From the NCBI GenBank assembly GCA_030748415.1, contig JASMMA010000005.1, forward strand, positions 129,434 through 193,433: a stretch of 64,000 nt of DNA, read 5' to 3'. Of this stretch, positions 53,451 through 61,459 are shown piece by piece. This stretch comes from Planctomycetota bacterium (GTDB lineage Bacteria; Planctomycetota; UBA1135). The position numbers were made by a program, and so were the translations under genes. How positions within the stretch are numbered: position 1 is the first letter of the stretch; each line of letters starts with the position of its first letter. Under the pieces are notes generated by a model, which saw only the letters and a list, made by a program, of their open reading frames with translations, did no database searches and had not been told where the DNA came from.

Positions 53451-54319
53451 GAACGCAACCAACGGAAACAATAGCCACACGGCAAGTACCGCTCTTCAGA
53501 TTCTTCGGGCAAGGCCAGTTCGCCAGCTTCCAACTCTCCGCCCCACTCCGCAAACATGTTGCTAAGAGCAAGAGCGGAAAACTCAATCGCATAAGCAGAA
53601 AGCACCAACCCAACCGTTCCCTGGGTTTCTAACAAAGCGCGGCAATCTTCTAAAAGTCTTGCGATGCCATTTGAAAATTCCCACTTCTCGCCCTTTACCC
53701 CTCTGCCATATGCTGGAGGGTCCAGCAAAACTAAGTGATAATGTTTCTCCCTTCGTACTTCACGGGCTGCATACTTTGCAGCATCTTCCAGCATCCAACG
53801 AATCGAATCATCAGGCAAGCCAGAACGCCGCGCATTCTCTGCAGCCCAGTCCATGGATGCACGAGAACTGTCCACATGAGTAACCTCCCATCCCGAATGG
53901 GCCGCCATAATTGTGGCGGCGCCGGTGTAGCCAAACAGGTTCAACATTCGGGGCCGCTCCACGCCTTGGCTCGATAATTTCTGGCGCAAGGCCTCTGCCC
54001 AGCTCCAATTGCTGGCTTGTTCAGGGAAAAGGCCAACATGCTTGAAGGGGGTTGGGCGTACCAAAACCTTGCAAGGGCCCACTTCCATTTCCCACTCCTT
54101 TGGAGCGTCGCCCGCCCATCGCCCGCCGCGGTCCGACTCCCGCTCGAAGCTCAAGTTCGCCTTGCCCCACTCCCATGGGGCTAACTTGGGTGCCCAAATA
54201 GCTTGAGGGTCCGGCCGTCGGAGCACCCAATCTCCAAATCGCTCAAGCTTTTCGCCATTCCCTGAATCGAGGAGCTGGTATCCCGGCAAACCGGGAAAAG
54301 GGAGGGGAGCAGGTCTCAT
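53447..54319 (-). CDS. Class I SAM-dependent RNA methyltransferase (RlmI/RlmK-like)
   Basis: A 290-residue protein. The N-terminal beta domain ('YQLLDSGNGEKLERFGDWVLRRPDPQAIW') leads into the methyltransferase domain: SAM motif 'MLNLFGYTGAATIMAAHSGWEVTHVDSS', then 'LEDAAKYAARE' and the catalytic 'LVLLDPPAYGRG' (DPPXY/F). This is the arrangement of 23S rRNA m5C/m7G methyltransferases. Only ATG starts at 54319 or 54397 are realistic. The ORF-track start at 54952 extends antisense to pntAA and is rejected. Its stop overlaps the GTG of the pseudouridine synthase, so two RNA-modification genes are coupled. Confidence 0.88.
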   Translation of the reverse strand: MRPAPLPFPGLPGYQLLDSGNGEKLERFGDWVLRRPDPQAIWAPKLAPWEWGKANLSFERESDRGGRWAGDAPKEWEMEVGPCKVLVRPTPFKHVGLFPEQASNWSWAEALRQKLSSQGVERPRMLNLFGYTGAATIMAAHSGWEVTHVDSSRASMDWAAENARRSGLPDDSIRWMLEDAAKYAAREVRREKHYHLVLLDPPAYGRGVKGEKWEFSNGIARLLEDCRALLETQGTVGLVLSAYAIEFSALALSNMFAEWGGELEAGELALPEESEERYLPCGYCFRWLRS

Positions 54320-54409
54320 TGAAAACAGAATAACCCTGTATCCCAGCTCGATTCCCCGAAACCACACCGCGCGGCTAAAGTTGCGATTCGTTTTCATCAA
54401 AAACAACCC

Positions 54410-55600
54410 ATGACTGTAGTCTTCATACCTAAAGAAACCGCTGCTGGGGAGACCCGTGTTGCGGCCACTCCCGAAACCGTGGCCAAAATGGTCAAGAATG
54501 GTCTCGAAATCCTTGTCGAGAAGGGTGCTGGGGCGGCTTCCTTTTTCCCCGATTCCTCCTTTCAAGAAGAGGGTGCAACCATTGTTGAAACGGCGGATGG
54601 TTTTTCTCGCGGCGACCTTGTCCTGAAAGTGGCCCCCCCTTCTGTTGAGGATGTGGGGCGGTTCAAAAGGGGGGCGGTTTTGGTTTCCTTCCTGATGGCC
54701 AGCCAAAACCAAGATGCTGCACGCGCTATGTTGGATACCGGCACGACTGCCTTCGGAATGGAACTCGTTCCCCGAATCACGCGCGCGCAAAAAATGGATG
54801 CCTTGTCTTCCCAGGCAAACATTGGTGGGTATAAGGCGGTACTGAATGGAGCCGCTGCACTTGGGAAATACTTCCCCCTCCTTATGACAGCTGCGGGAAC
54901 TGTCAAACCAGCCAAAGTAATTATCTTCGGGGTTGGGGTTGCAGGCCTTCAAGCAATCGCAACAGCCAAGCGATTAGGGGCCCAAGTTTGGGCCACGGAC
55001 ATTCGACCCGAGGTAAAAGAACAAGTCGAATCTCTTGGTGCAAAATATATTGAGGTCGCGGCCGATGAGGAGCAAGCCGAGCCAAGCGTTTATGCCAAGG
55101 AGGCCTCCGATGATTACAAAAAACGACAAGCGGAAGCGGTTGCGGCCCATGTTTCAGAAGCCGATGTTGTCATTACGACTGCACTCATTCCTGGGCGCCC
55201 TGCACCGATGCTAATTCCTGCGGCAATGGTTGAATCCATGAAGGCTGGGTCCGTGATTGTGGATCTTGCTGTTTCCCAAGGGGGCAACTGCGAACTTTCA
55301 AAGTGCGGCGAGGACATCGTTGCCCACGGGGTCACCATTCTTGGTCATCCAAACTTACCGGCAACCGTTCCTGTGAATGCCAGTGAACTTTACTCCAGGA
55401 ATGTTCTTCAAGTTGTAGAGCACCTCGTGCCTGTAAAGGAAAATGAAAAACATGACCTCATCTTGGATTTTGAAGATGAGATTACTGCAGGATCGGTTGC
55501 CATTCATGATGGCGGCGTTCGACATAAACCCACAGCTTCTGCCCTTGGTGTAGAAGTTTCCTCAACAACCACACCCCAGGAAGCTGAAGCCTCATCATGA
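54410..55600 (+). CDS. pntAA: NAD(P) transhydrogenase alpha subunit, NAD-binding part
   Basis: A 396-residue soluble subunit (dI domain). 'VFIPKETAAGETRVAATPETVAKMVKNG' is the alanine-dehydrogenase/PNT N-terminal motif. The NAD fold is 'AKVIIFGVGVAGLQAIATAKRLGAQVWATDIRPE', and 'VITTALIPGRPAPMLIPAAMVESMKAGSVIVDLAVSQGGNCE' is the conserved mobile-loop region. It contacts PntB across the membrane and couples NADH/NADP+ hydride exchange to proton movement. It overlaps pntAB by ATGA and diverges from the methyltransferase gene. Confidence 0.96.
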   Translation: MTVVFIPKETAAGETRVAATPETVAKMVKNGLEILVEKGAGAASFFPDSSFQEEGATIVETADGFSRGDLVLKVAPPSVEDVGRFKRGAVLVSFLMASQNQDAARAMLDTGTTAFGMELVPRITRAQKMDALSSQANIGGYKAVLNGAAALGKYFPLLMTAAGTVKPAKVIIFGVGVAGLQAIATAKRLGAQVWATDIRPEVKEQVESLGAKYIEVAADEEQAEPSVYAKEASDDYKKRQAEAVAAHVSEADVVITTALIPGRPAPMLIPAAMVESMKAGSVIVDLAVSQGGNCELSKCGEDIVAHGVTILGHPNLPATVPVNASELYSRNVLQVVEHLVPVKENEKHDLILDFEDEITAGSVAIHDGGVRHKPTASALGVEVSSTTTPQEAEASS

Positions 55601-55899
55601 TTTTCCTCCTCATGCTTTTCGTTTTCGTGCTGGCAATTTTTGCCGGAAACGAGTTGATTTCCAAAGTTCCACCAACTTTGCACACCCCACTTATGTCGGG
55701 CGCAAACGCAATTTCTGGAATTACGATTGTTGGCGCTTTAATGTGCGCGCAGTTCGGCAAAGATGGAGGTATTGGCGAATCGGCTGCCGCCATTCTCGGT
55801 GTCTGTGCAATCGCATTCGCCATGATTAATGTTGTGGGCGGATTCATGGTGACCGACCGCATGCTTGCGATGTTCAGTAGTAAGAAAAAGAAGAAGTAG
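55597..55899 (+). CDS. pntAB: NAD(P) transhydrogenase alpha subunit, membrane part
   Basis: A 100-residue protein with three helices, corresponding to the short membrane segment (part of dII) that is split off in bacteria with three-gene pnt operons. 'GNELISKVPPTLHTPLMSGANAISGITIVGAL' is highly characteristic. A poly-lysine C-terminus ('SSKKKKK') faces the cytoplasm. Translation is coupled to pntAA by the ATGA overlap, and pntB follows after 12 bases. Confidence 0.95.
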   Translation: MIFLLMLFVFVLAIFAGNELISKVPPTLHTPLMSGANAISGITIVGALMCAQFGKDGGIGESAAAILGVCAIAFAMINVVGGFMVTDRMLAMFSSKKKKK

Positions 55900-55911
55900 A
55901 GGAATATAAAA

Positions 55912-57345
55912 ATGGAAAACTTCAGCATTTCTCAACTTCTTTACCTTGTTTCCACCGGATTTTTCATCATTGGAATAAAACAATTGTCCAAAGTAAAAAC
56001 TGCGCGAAGAGGAAACTTGCTCGCATCAGTTGGCATGGCACTCGCCATCGCCGTTACTTTGATTGCCCCTGGTGCCGGAATTCAGCTTGATTGGCAAGTT
56101 GTTGCCATTGGTGCAATTGCTGGCTCATTAATTGGCGGAATCATGGCCAAAAAGGTGGCAATGACAGGAATGCCAGAAATGGTTGCTCTGTTCAATGGCT
56201 TTGGGGGGCTGGCCTCCACAATGGTTGCCCTTTCTGAATTTTGGGGTCGCGGTTTTGGCGCAAGTATTACCCCAGAAAATGTCATTCTTGGCAGCGAGGT
56301 TTGGGCTATTGCGATTGCTTTGTCAGTTTTAGTGGGAACCGTGACCTTCACCGGTTCACTCATTGCGATGGGGAAACTGTCAGGAAAAATCAGTGGTAAT
56401 CCTGTACTTCTTCCAGGTCGGCACCTCATTGTTGCCACACTTCTAATTGGCGGAATTGCAATGGGTGTCATGGCCGGTTTCATGCAAGACTCTTATGACC
56501 CAGCCATGATGATTCTTGGTTTAACCGTTTGCGCCGCCCTCTTTGGGATTGTCTCTGTGCTCCCCATTGGTGGCGCAGATATGCCTGTTGTCGTTTCTCT
56601 TTTAAATTCTTACTCGGGAATCGCCGCCTCGATGGCGGGTTTCGTGATTGGCAACTCATTACTCATCGTCGCAGGCGCCCTTGTCGGTGCGGCTGGAATG
56701 ATATTGACCATCATCATGTGCAAGGCCATGAACCGCTCCCTTGGCAATGTCCTCGTGGGCGACTTTGGTGGGGACACCCCTTCTGGAGACGGGGGTGGTT
56801 CAGATGAATACATCGGAGTGAAGCAGGCCGGACCTGAAGAAGCTGCGATGATTCTCGAGGCGGCCGAGTCCGTCATCTTTATTCCGGGATACGGAATGGC
56901 TGTTGCCCAAGCACAGCATGTTGTGAAAGAACTCGGCGAAGAGCTTGAAAAGAGAGGGTCCGATGTCCGCTATGCAATCCATCCTGTTGCAGGTCGCATG
57001 CCTGGTCATATGAATGTTTTGTTGGCCGAGGCCGATGTTCCGTATGAACAGCTTCTTGAACTAGAGCGCATCAATAGCGATTTCAAAACAACCGATGTTT
57101 GTGTCATTGTTGGTGCAAACGATGTTGTTAATCCTTCGGCAATTGAGGATCCGCAATCCCCCATTGCAGGCATGCCAATCTTAAATGCCCACGAGTCGGG
57201 AACATCCTTGATGATTAAGCGCTCCCTTTCTCCTGGCTACGCCGGAATCAAAAACCCGCTCTTCGAACGCGAAAACAACTACATGTGCTTTGGTGACGGG
57301 AAAGCATTCCTGCAAGGCGTGCTAGACGAGTTGAAAGAATCTTAA
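55912..57345 (+). CDS. pntB: NAD(P) transhydrogenase beta subunit
   Basis: A 477-residue subunit with about nine helices (dII) and a C-terminal NADP(H)-binding dIII domain. 'VIFIPGYGMAVAQAQHVVKELGEELEKRG' is the NADP dinucleotide motif, then 'YAIHPVAGRMPGHMNVLLAEADVPY' and 'CVIVGANDVVNPSA'. It completes the proton-pumping transhydrogenase with pntAA and pntAB. Its stop overlaps the convergent STAND gene by 4 bases. Confidence 0.97.
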   Translation: MENFSISQLLYLVSTGFFIIGIKQLSKVKTARRGNLLASVGMALAIAVTLIAPGAGIQLDWQVVAIGAIAGSLIGGIMAKKVAMTGMPEMVALFNGFGGLASTMVALSEFWGRGFGASITPENVILGSEVWAIAIALSVLVGTVTFTGSLIAMGKLSGKISGNPVLLPGRHLIVATLLIGGIAMGVMAGFMQDSYDPAMMILGLTVCAALFGIVSVLPIGGADMPVVVSLLNSYSGIAASMAGFVIGNSLLIVAGALVGAAGMILTIIMCKAMNRSLGNVLVGDFGGDTPSGDGGGSDEYIGVKQAGPEEAAMILEAAESVIFIPGYGMAVAQAQHVVKELGEELEKRGSDVRYAIHPVAGRMPGHMNVLLAEADVPYEQLLELERINSDFKTTDVCVIVGANDVVNPSAIEDPQSPIAGMPILNAHESGTSLMIKRSLSPGYAGIKNPLFERENNYMCFGDGKAFLQGVLDELKES

Positions 57346-60300
57346 ACCGCAGTAAGGACTTCCCGCACATCCTCAGGCAATCCCTTAAGGGACTCGAACA
57401 AGGCTGGGTCCTCCTTTAGTTCTGCTTGGAGGGCATTGTTTGCCTCGGTGAGGGCGGAATCATTCCCCATTTTCTTAAGGATGCCAAGTTTGCAAGCAGC
57501 AGCATAAAGGTAGTCCAATCGGTAATTCCTTGAGCGAGCAATTTCTAAGCTCTCGTCACACGCTTGACGCGCCTCATCGAAACAACTAATGAACTCGTAA
57601 ACGCGGGCCTGGCATGAAAGGCCACGAGCAACTCCTTGCCAATGCCCAATGCTTCGGTTGATTTCTGTGTTACGCTGAAATGCCTTTAGTGCAGTTTCAC
57701 TATTCCTGTGAAGAGATTCTGGAACGGAATAGAGGTAGTGGCAGCCAATTCCAAAGTGAGTCATTGCCTGACCTGCAAGATCGCCTTCCTTGAGGGCTAA
57801 GCTTCGGTCAAAAAGGTCGAGAGCAGAATCAGAGCCTAGCCCGGAACGGTAACTCGCGGCAGAGTTAAGAAGCTGAGCGCCAACAGATTGAAGCCCAACA
57901 CACGATTCCCCACAAGAATCGAGCTCTTGGAGTGCGGATTCAAATGCCAAGCCTGCTCCTTCAGAATCGCCTTTTGCTTGTAAAGAAAGGGCTTTGTAGT
58001 GCAGTGCCTCGACGCGCCAAACAGGCTCTACATCGGGCGCGGCAAGAGTTTGGTCCGCCAACTTCACCGCCTTTTCAGGGTTGGCCGAGTGTTCAAACAA
58101 AACCAATTGGTTTCGCAACATCGCCGACAAAGATGTTGGTGCGCCATGGACTTCAGCATAGTCCAACAGTTCTTGGGCTTGGCGAACGGAGTCCTGAATA
58201 TCAGTTCGCAGCTCCTCGGGAGCTTCGGACAGGATTCTCAATTGAAGAACATGTTGTCGTATGCGACTCTGAAGCCCTTGCTCTTCCCCACGATTGGTCC
58301 ACCGGATTGCGTCGCCTACAAAGCAAAGACCGTCAGCATAAGAAGCGGTTGAGAATGCATGCTCTGCGGCGCGATACGAAAGCGTGGCGGCTTTTTCGCG
58401 AAAGCGCGGCCCGGCCTGACCCGCATGCTGAGCCGCCCTATATAAAAGATTTGGATTGTCTTGGTTTTCTTGTAGCCTTGCGGAAAGCAACCCTGCAATT
58501 TCTTTGTGATAATCAACTGCAACCTGTTTTAATGAGTCGGGTGCGGCTGACTCGGAAGGGTGGCGCAAGCGGTCCTGGAGCCCTTGAACAAAAACAGAAG
58601 ATGTAAAGGCATAAGTTCCGTCTTGCCCTGGAACATCTCGCAACACGCCGGCGGATTCAGCCGCACGAAGTTGGACAAAAAGTTCCTGACTGCTGAGGGT
58701 TAAGACTTCTGCCAACAAATAAATATCAAAATTTCGTCCAATACATGAAGCGCACTCCAAAACTCGAAGTGTTTCGAAATCCAAATCTGCCAATAAAGCG
58801 CGAGTAGAATCTCGAAGGGATGTTGGTGTTCCAAAAGGCAAACCGGAACCGCCGCGGGTCAACGAAAAAACACCTTTCTTGCGATCAACAGAAATATGCC
58901 CATCGCGAAGAGCATCTTGGGTCCAATCCACGAGCAATCTTGGAGTCCTCGCAGTTTCGTGGTCGCCCAAGCGCTCAATCATTGCTTTGGCAAGCTGAAG
59001 GTTTAAGCCAATTCCGTCAGGGCCAAGGAACTGGGTTGCCATGTTGGAATCCATCTGTAAATAACAATGGCGGAAACCTTGATCCTCCAGTTGTTGTGGC
59101 AAATTGCCAGCGTCAGCACGAGTAAAGCAAACCATAACAAGCACGGGCGCAGGAGTTCCTTGGTTCAACTCTTCAACCATGGCATCTAGTGCTTGGCGAG
59201 AAGAAGAATCTATGGATTCGGCATCATCAACAATGATTGCTATTGGTGTCCCACTCGTTCCTTCCCCCTGTGCCGACTTCAACATGCGTGCGACGGCACA
59301 GCCAACTGCTGAAGGACTCGTAGATAATTGCTCTGACTCTGGAATTTTTATCATTCCAGTAAGGAGGTCCGGCACCGGAAGCACGCGAATAAGAGCATTG
59401 CCGACATGGCGGAGGACATCGCTATGGTCTCCAGAGCTGCCATCAAGAGGGATGGTCCCGAGGAAGTCATCAAAAGCCTCTGCGAATGGGGCAAAGGGCC
59501 GGTTGCCGGCTCCTTCCGCCGGGCATGTGCCGCGCAAAATACGGCAGGGGCCGAATTCGGCGCGGACTCGGGCGGCAACTTCAGTGGCGGCCCGCGTTTT
59601 TCCTGAGCCGACCTCGCCATAAATTGCGAGAAAAGATGGCCGGCCACGAGAAAGATTGTCCGTCACTTCCGACGCGCGCTCACTGAATCCCGGCCACGCT
59701 AAAAACGGGAGCTGTTCCGCGCCGGCCAAGATTTGATCTAAGCTCTCTTTAGACTGGTTCTTTGTTTCTACTGTGGATTCGTGGGGCTCGGAAGTTTCTT
59801 TCTCGGAAACACGGCCTTTCATTAAACGAAAACCAACAAAGCAAAATGAAAAGAGCCCCGGAACTGCGGGGCCAAGCATGAGCCTGGGTTCGGCGGCTAG
59901 AACACAAAACCCTGAAAGAAGTAGAAGCATCAAGCCCCCAAAAACTCCGCTAAGCTTAAAGTTCGTTGAGGTTCGAAGCGAAAGAACGGCCCAAAACAGG
60001 CCAATAATCATTGTGGCTGTAAGAACAGCTTGGACAGGCTTATCTAAGAGGTCATGGTCTTCGCTTGGGATTAAAAACCAAGCAAGAGCACCGACGCTCG
60101 CCCATGCCAATCCTGGCATTGCCGCAGCGACGCGAAGGCTGAATGGAACTTTGGGACTTCGCCAATAGAAGCCTGCCGAGCATAAGGCCACACCGCCCAC
60201 GCCGCCTAGAATCAGAAAAATGGCACTAAGAAGGGCAGAAGTTGAATCCAAGTAAAAAACAGAACCCAGCACTGGAAAGACACAAGCACCTAGAAATACC

Positions 60301-61451
60301 GACCCCAAAAGGGTCAATGCGTTGCGGGCGTTGCTGGTTCCATCCAAGTCAACGCCTTGAAGTATGCCTCGCCCGAGATAAGCAGCTGCAAGGATAGGGA
60401 CCACACCAATTGATGCACCCATTGCGGTGGGGAACCACCAATCACTTTTCACCAGCATTTCTGGCAGAGGGGCAATCCCGTTAAGAAGCCGTGTCGAAAA
60501 GGCTGTAACAATACCGCCACAAACCAAGGCTGCTGTAATCCAAGTTGTTCGGTGGAAGGCGGGCCGAAAGAGAAGGCCCAATAGGGCGGCCAGGACAAGA
60601 AGCCCCCCAATCGCCCCAGCAAGCACCGACCCCTTCTTGCGAACATCCTTTGTGAAACCCAGAGATGTATAACTATTATTTGTTTTCCCAGTCTTGGCAT
60701 CGAACATCTGGCCGAATAGTTGGTAAACAGAGTAGGGTTTATCTACAGAATAATCCCGAAGTTCTACCTCCAAAATTTGGTCCAACTTCAGCGCACGGCA
60801 AAGGGACGACGCAATCTCTTGGTCCATTCCTTTTTTTTGAAACCTTTCAAAAAGGGCCGGAGTTAATATCGACTTAACTTCGCCAAAATTATGGGCGTAA
60901 AACTTTGGGAAAGAGTTAAGAACATAGGAAGCCTCATTGCGAAGTGTTGCAGAACGATTGGCGCGTTCGGATTGGAGATTTGAACGAACAACAACATCTA
61001 TCTGAAGGTTCCTCCTCCATGTAGGGATTAAGGTTGTCGCAAGAGATCGGGCAGCCCGAGTCACTGCCATCACATCTGGCTCGTCAATTAGCTCGTATTG
61101 AACAGCAGATGTCGGAATAAATCTAAGCAGTGGGAAAACTCCATAAAGGGTATCTTGGGAAATCCCAATCTGTTCATTTAGGTCAGCTCTCAATCCTTCA
61201 ATCTGCCGAGCGTAGTCCTTCTTCCTTTCTCCAGAATTCTTCAGTAGGGCCTCTGCTTCTTCGAGAGAATCAAGGCCCTGGTTGAACAGCTCAGGGTCAC
61301 CATGGACATTGATACCGAACCAGTAAAAGCTGTCCGCCGCAAGCAAGAGTGCTTCAATTTGCTCGCTTGAATCTATGGACACTTCATTTTCCTGTCCTGA
61401 GGCTTGTGGGGCCACAAGGAGGAAAAAAATCAGGAGGAAAGTTCGAGACAT
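57342..61451 (-). CDS. Membrane STAND/AAA ATPase with extracytoplasmic N-terminal domain and helical repeats
   Basis: A 1369-residue protein with an unusual architecture and no family I can name. The signal peptide ('FLLVAPQASGQ') is followed by an extracytoplasmic domain of about 250 residues, including a segment that resembles periplasmic peptidoglycan- or CsgG-like sensor parts ('ALKLDQILEVELRDYSVDKP'). About nine membrane helices (274-545) follow, then a cytoplasmic P-loop ATPase: Walker A 'GEVGSGKTRAATE' near 611 and Walker B 'PIAIIVDDAES'. A winged-helix-like part and about 400 residues of TPR-like helices complete the chain. The ATG at 61451 gives the signal peptide. It is 8 bases after the NACHT-TPR gene, so both are one operon. 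A transmembrane signalling or defence role is inference. Confidence 0.8.
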   Translation of the reverse strand: MSRTFLLIFFLLVAPQASGQENEVSIDSSEQIEALLLAADSFYWFGINVHGDPELFNQGLDSLEEAEALLKNSGERKKDYARQIEGLRADLNEQIGISQDTLYGVFPLLRFIPTSAVQYELIDEPDVMAVTRAARSLATTLIPTWRRNLQIDVVVRSNLQSERANRSATLRNEASYVLNSFPKFYAHNFGEVKSILTPALFERFQKKGMDQEIASSLCRALKLDQILEVELRDYSVDKPYSVYQLFGQMFDAKTGKTNNSYTSLGFTKDVRKKGSVLAGAIGGLLVLAALLGLLFRPAFHRTTWITAALVCGGIVTAFSTRLLNGIAPLPEMLVKSDWWFPTAMGASIGVVPILAAAYLGRGILQGVDLDGTSNARNALTLLGSVFLGACVFPVLGSVFYLDSTSALLSAIFLILGGVGGVALCSAGFYWRSPKVPFSLRVAAAMPGLAWASVGALAWFLIPSEDHDLLDKPVQAVLTATMIIGLFWAVLSLRTSTNFKLSGVFGGLMLLLLSGFCVLAAEPRLMLGPAVPGLFSFCFVGFRLMKGRVSEKETSEPHESTVETKNQSKESLDQILAGAEQLPFLAWPGFSERASEVTDNLSRGRPSFLAIYGEVGSGKTRAATEVAARVRAEFGPCRILRGTCPAEGAGNRPFAPFAEAFDDFLGTIPLDGSSGDHSDVLRHVGNALIRVLPVPDLLTGMIKIPESEQLSTSPSAVGCAVARMLKSAQGEGTSGTPIAIIVDDAESIDSSSRQALDAMVEELNQGTPAPVLVMVCFTRADAGNLPQQLEDQGFRHCYLQMDSNMATQFLGPDGIGLNLQLAKAMIERLGDHETARTPRLLVDWTQDALRDGHISVDRKKGVFSLTRGGSGLPFGTPTSLRDSTRALLADLDFETLRVLECASCIGRNFDIYLLAEVLTLSSQELFVQLRAAESAGVLRDVPGQDGTYAFTSSVFVQGLQDRLRHPSESAAPDSLKQVAVDYHKEIAGLLSARLQENQDNPNLLYRAAQHAGQAGPRFREKAATLSYRAAEHAFSTASYADGLCFVGDAIRWTNRGEEQGLQSRIRQHVLQLRILSEAPEELRTDIQDSVRQAQELLDYAEVHGAPTSLSAMLRNQLVLFEHSANPEKAVKLADQTLAAPDVEPVWRVEALHYKALSLQAKGDSEGAGLAFESALQELDSCGESCVGLQSVGAQLLNSAASYRSGLGSDSALDLFDRSLALKEGDLAGQAMTHFGIGCHYLYSVPESLHRNSETALKAFQRNTEINRSIGHWQGVARGLSCQARVYEFISCFDEARQACDESLEIARSRNYRLDYLYAAACKLGILKKMGNDSALTEANNALQAELKEDPALFESLKGLPEDVREVLTAV

Positions 61452-61459
61452 GTTTATCG

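Noticed and set aside
53447-54952. 501-residue version of the methyltransferase ORF
   Set aside because: The first 210 or so codons run antisense to pntAA and have no protein-like features. The domain starts near the ATG at 54319.
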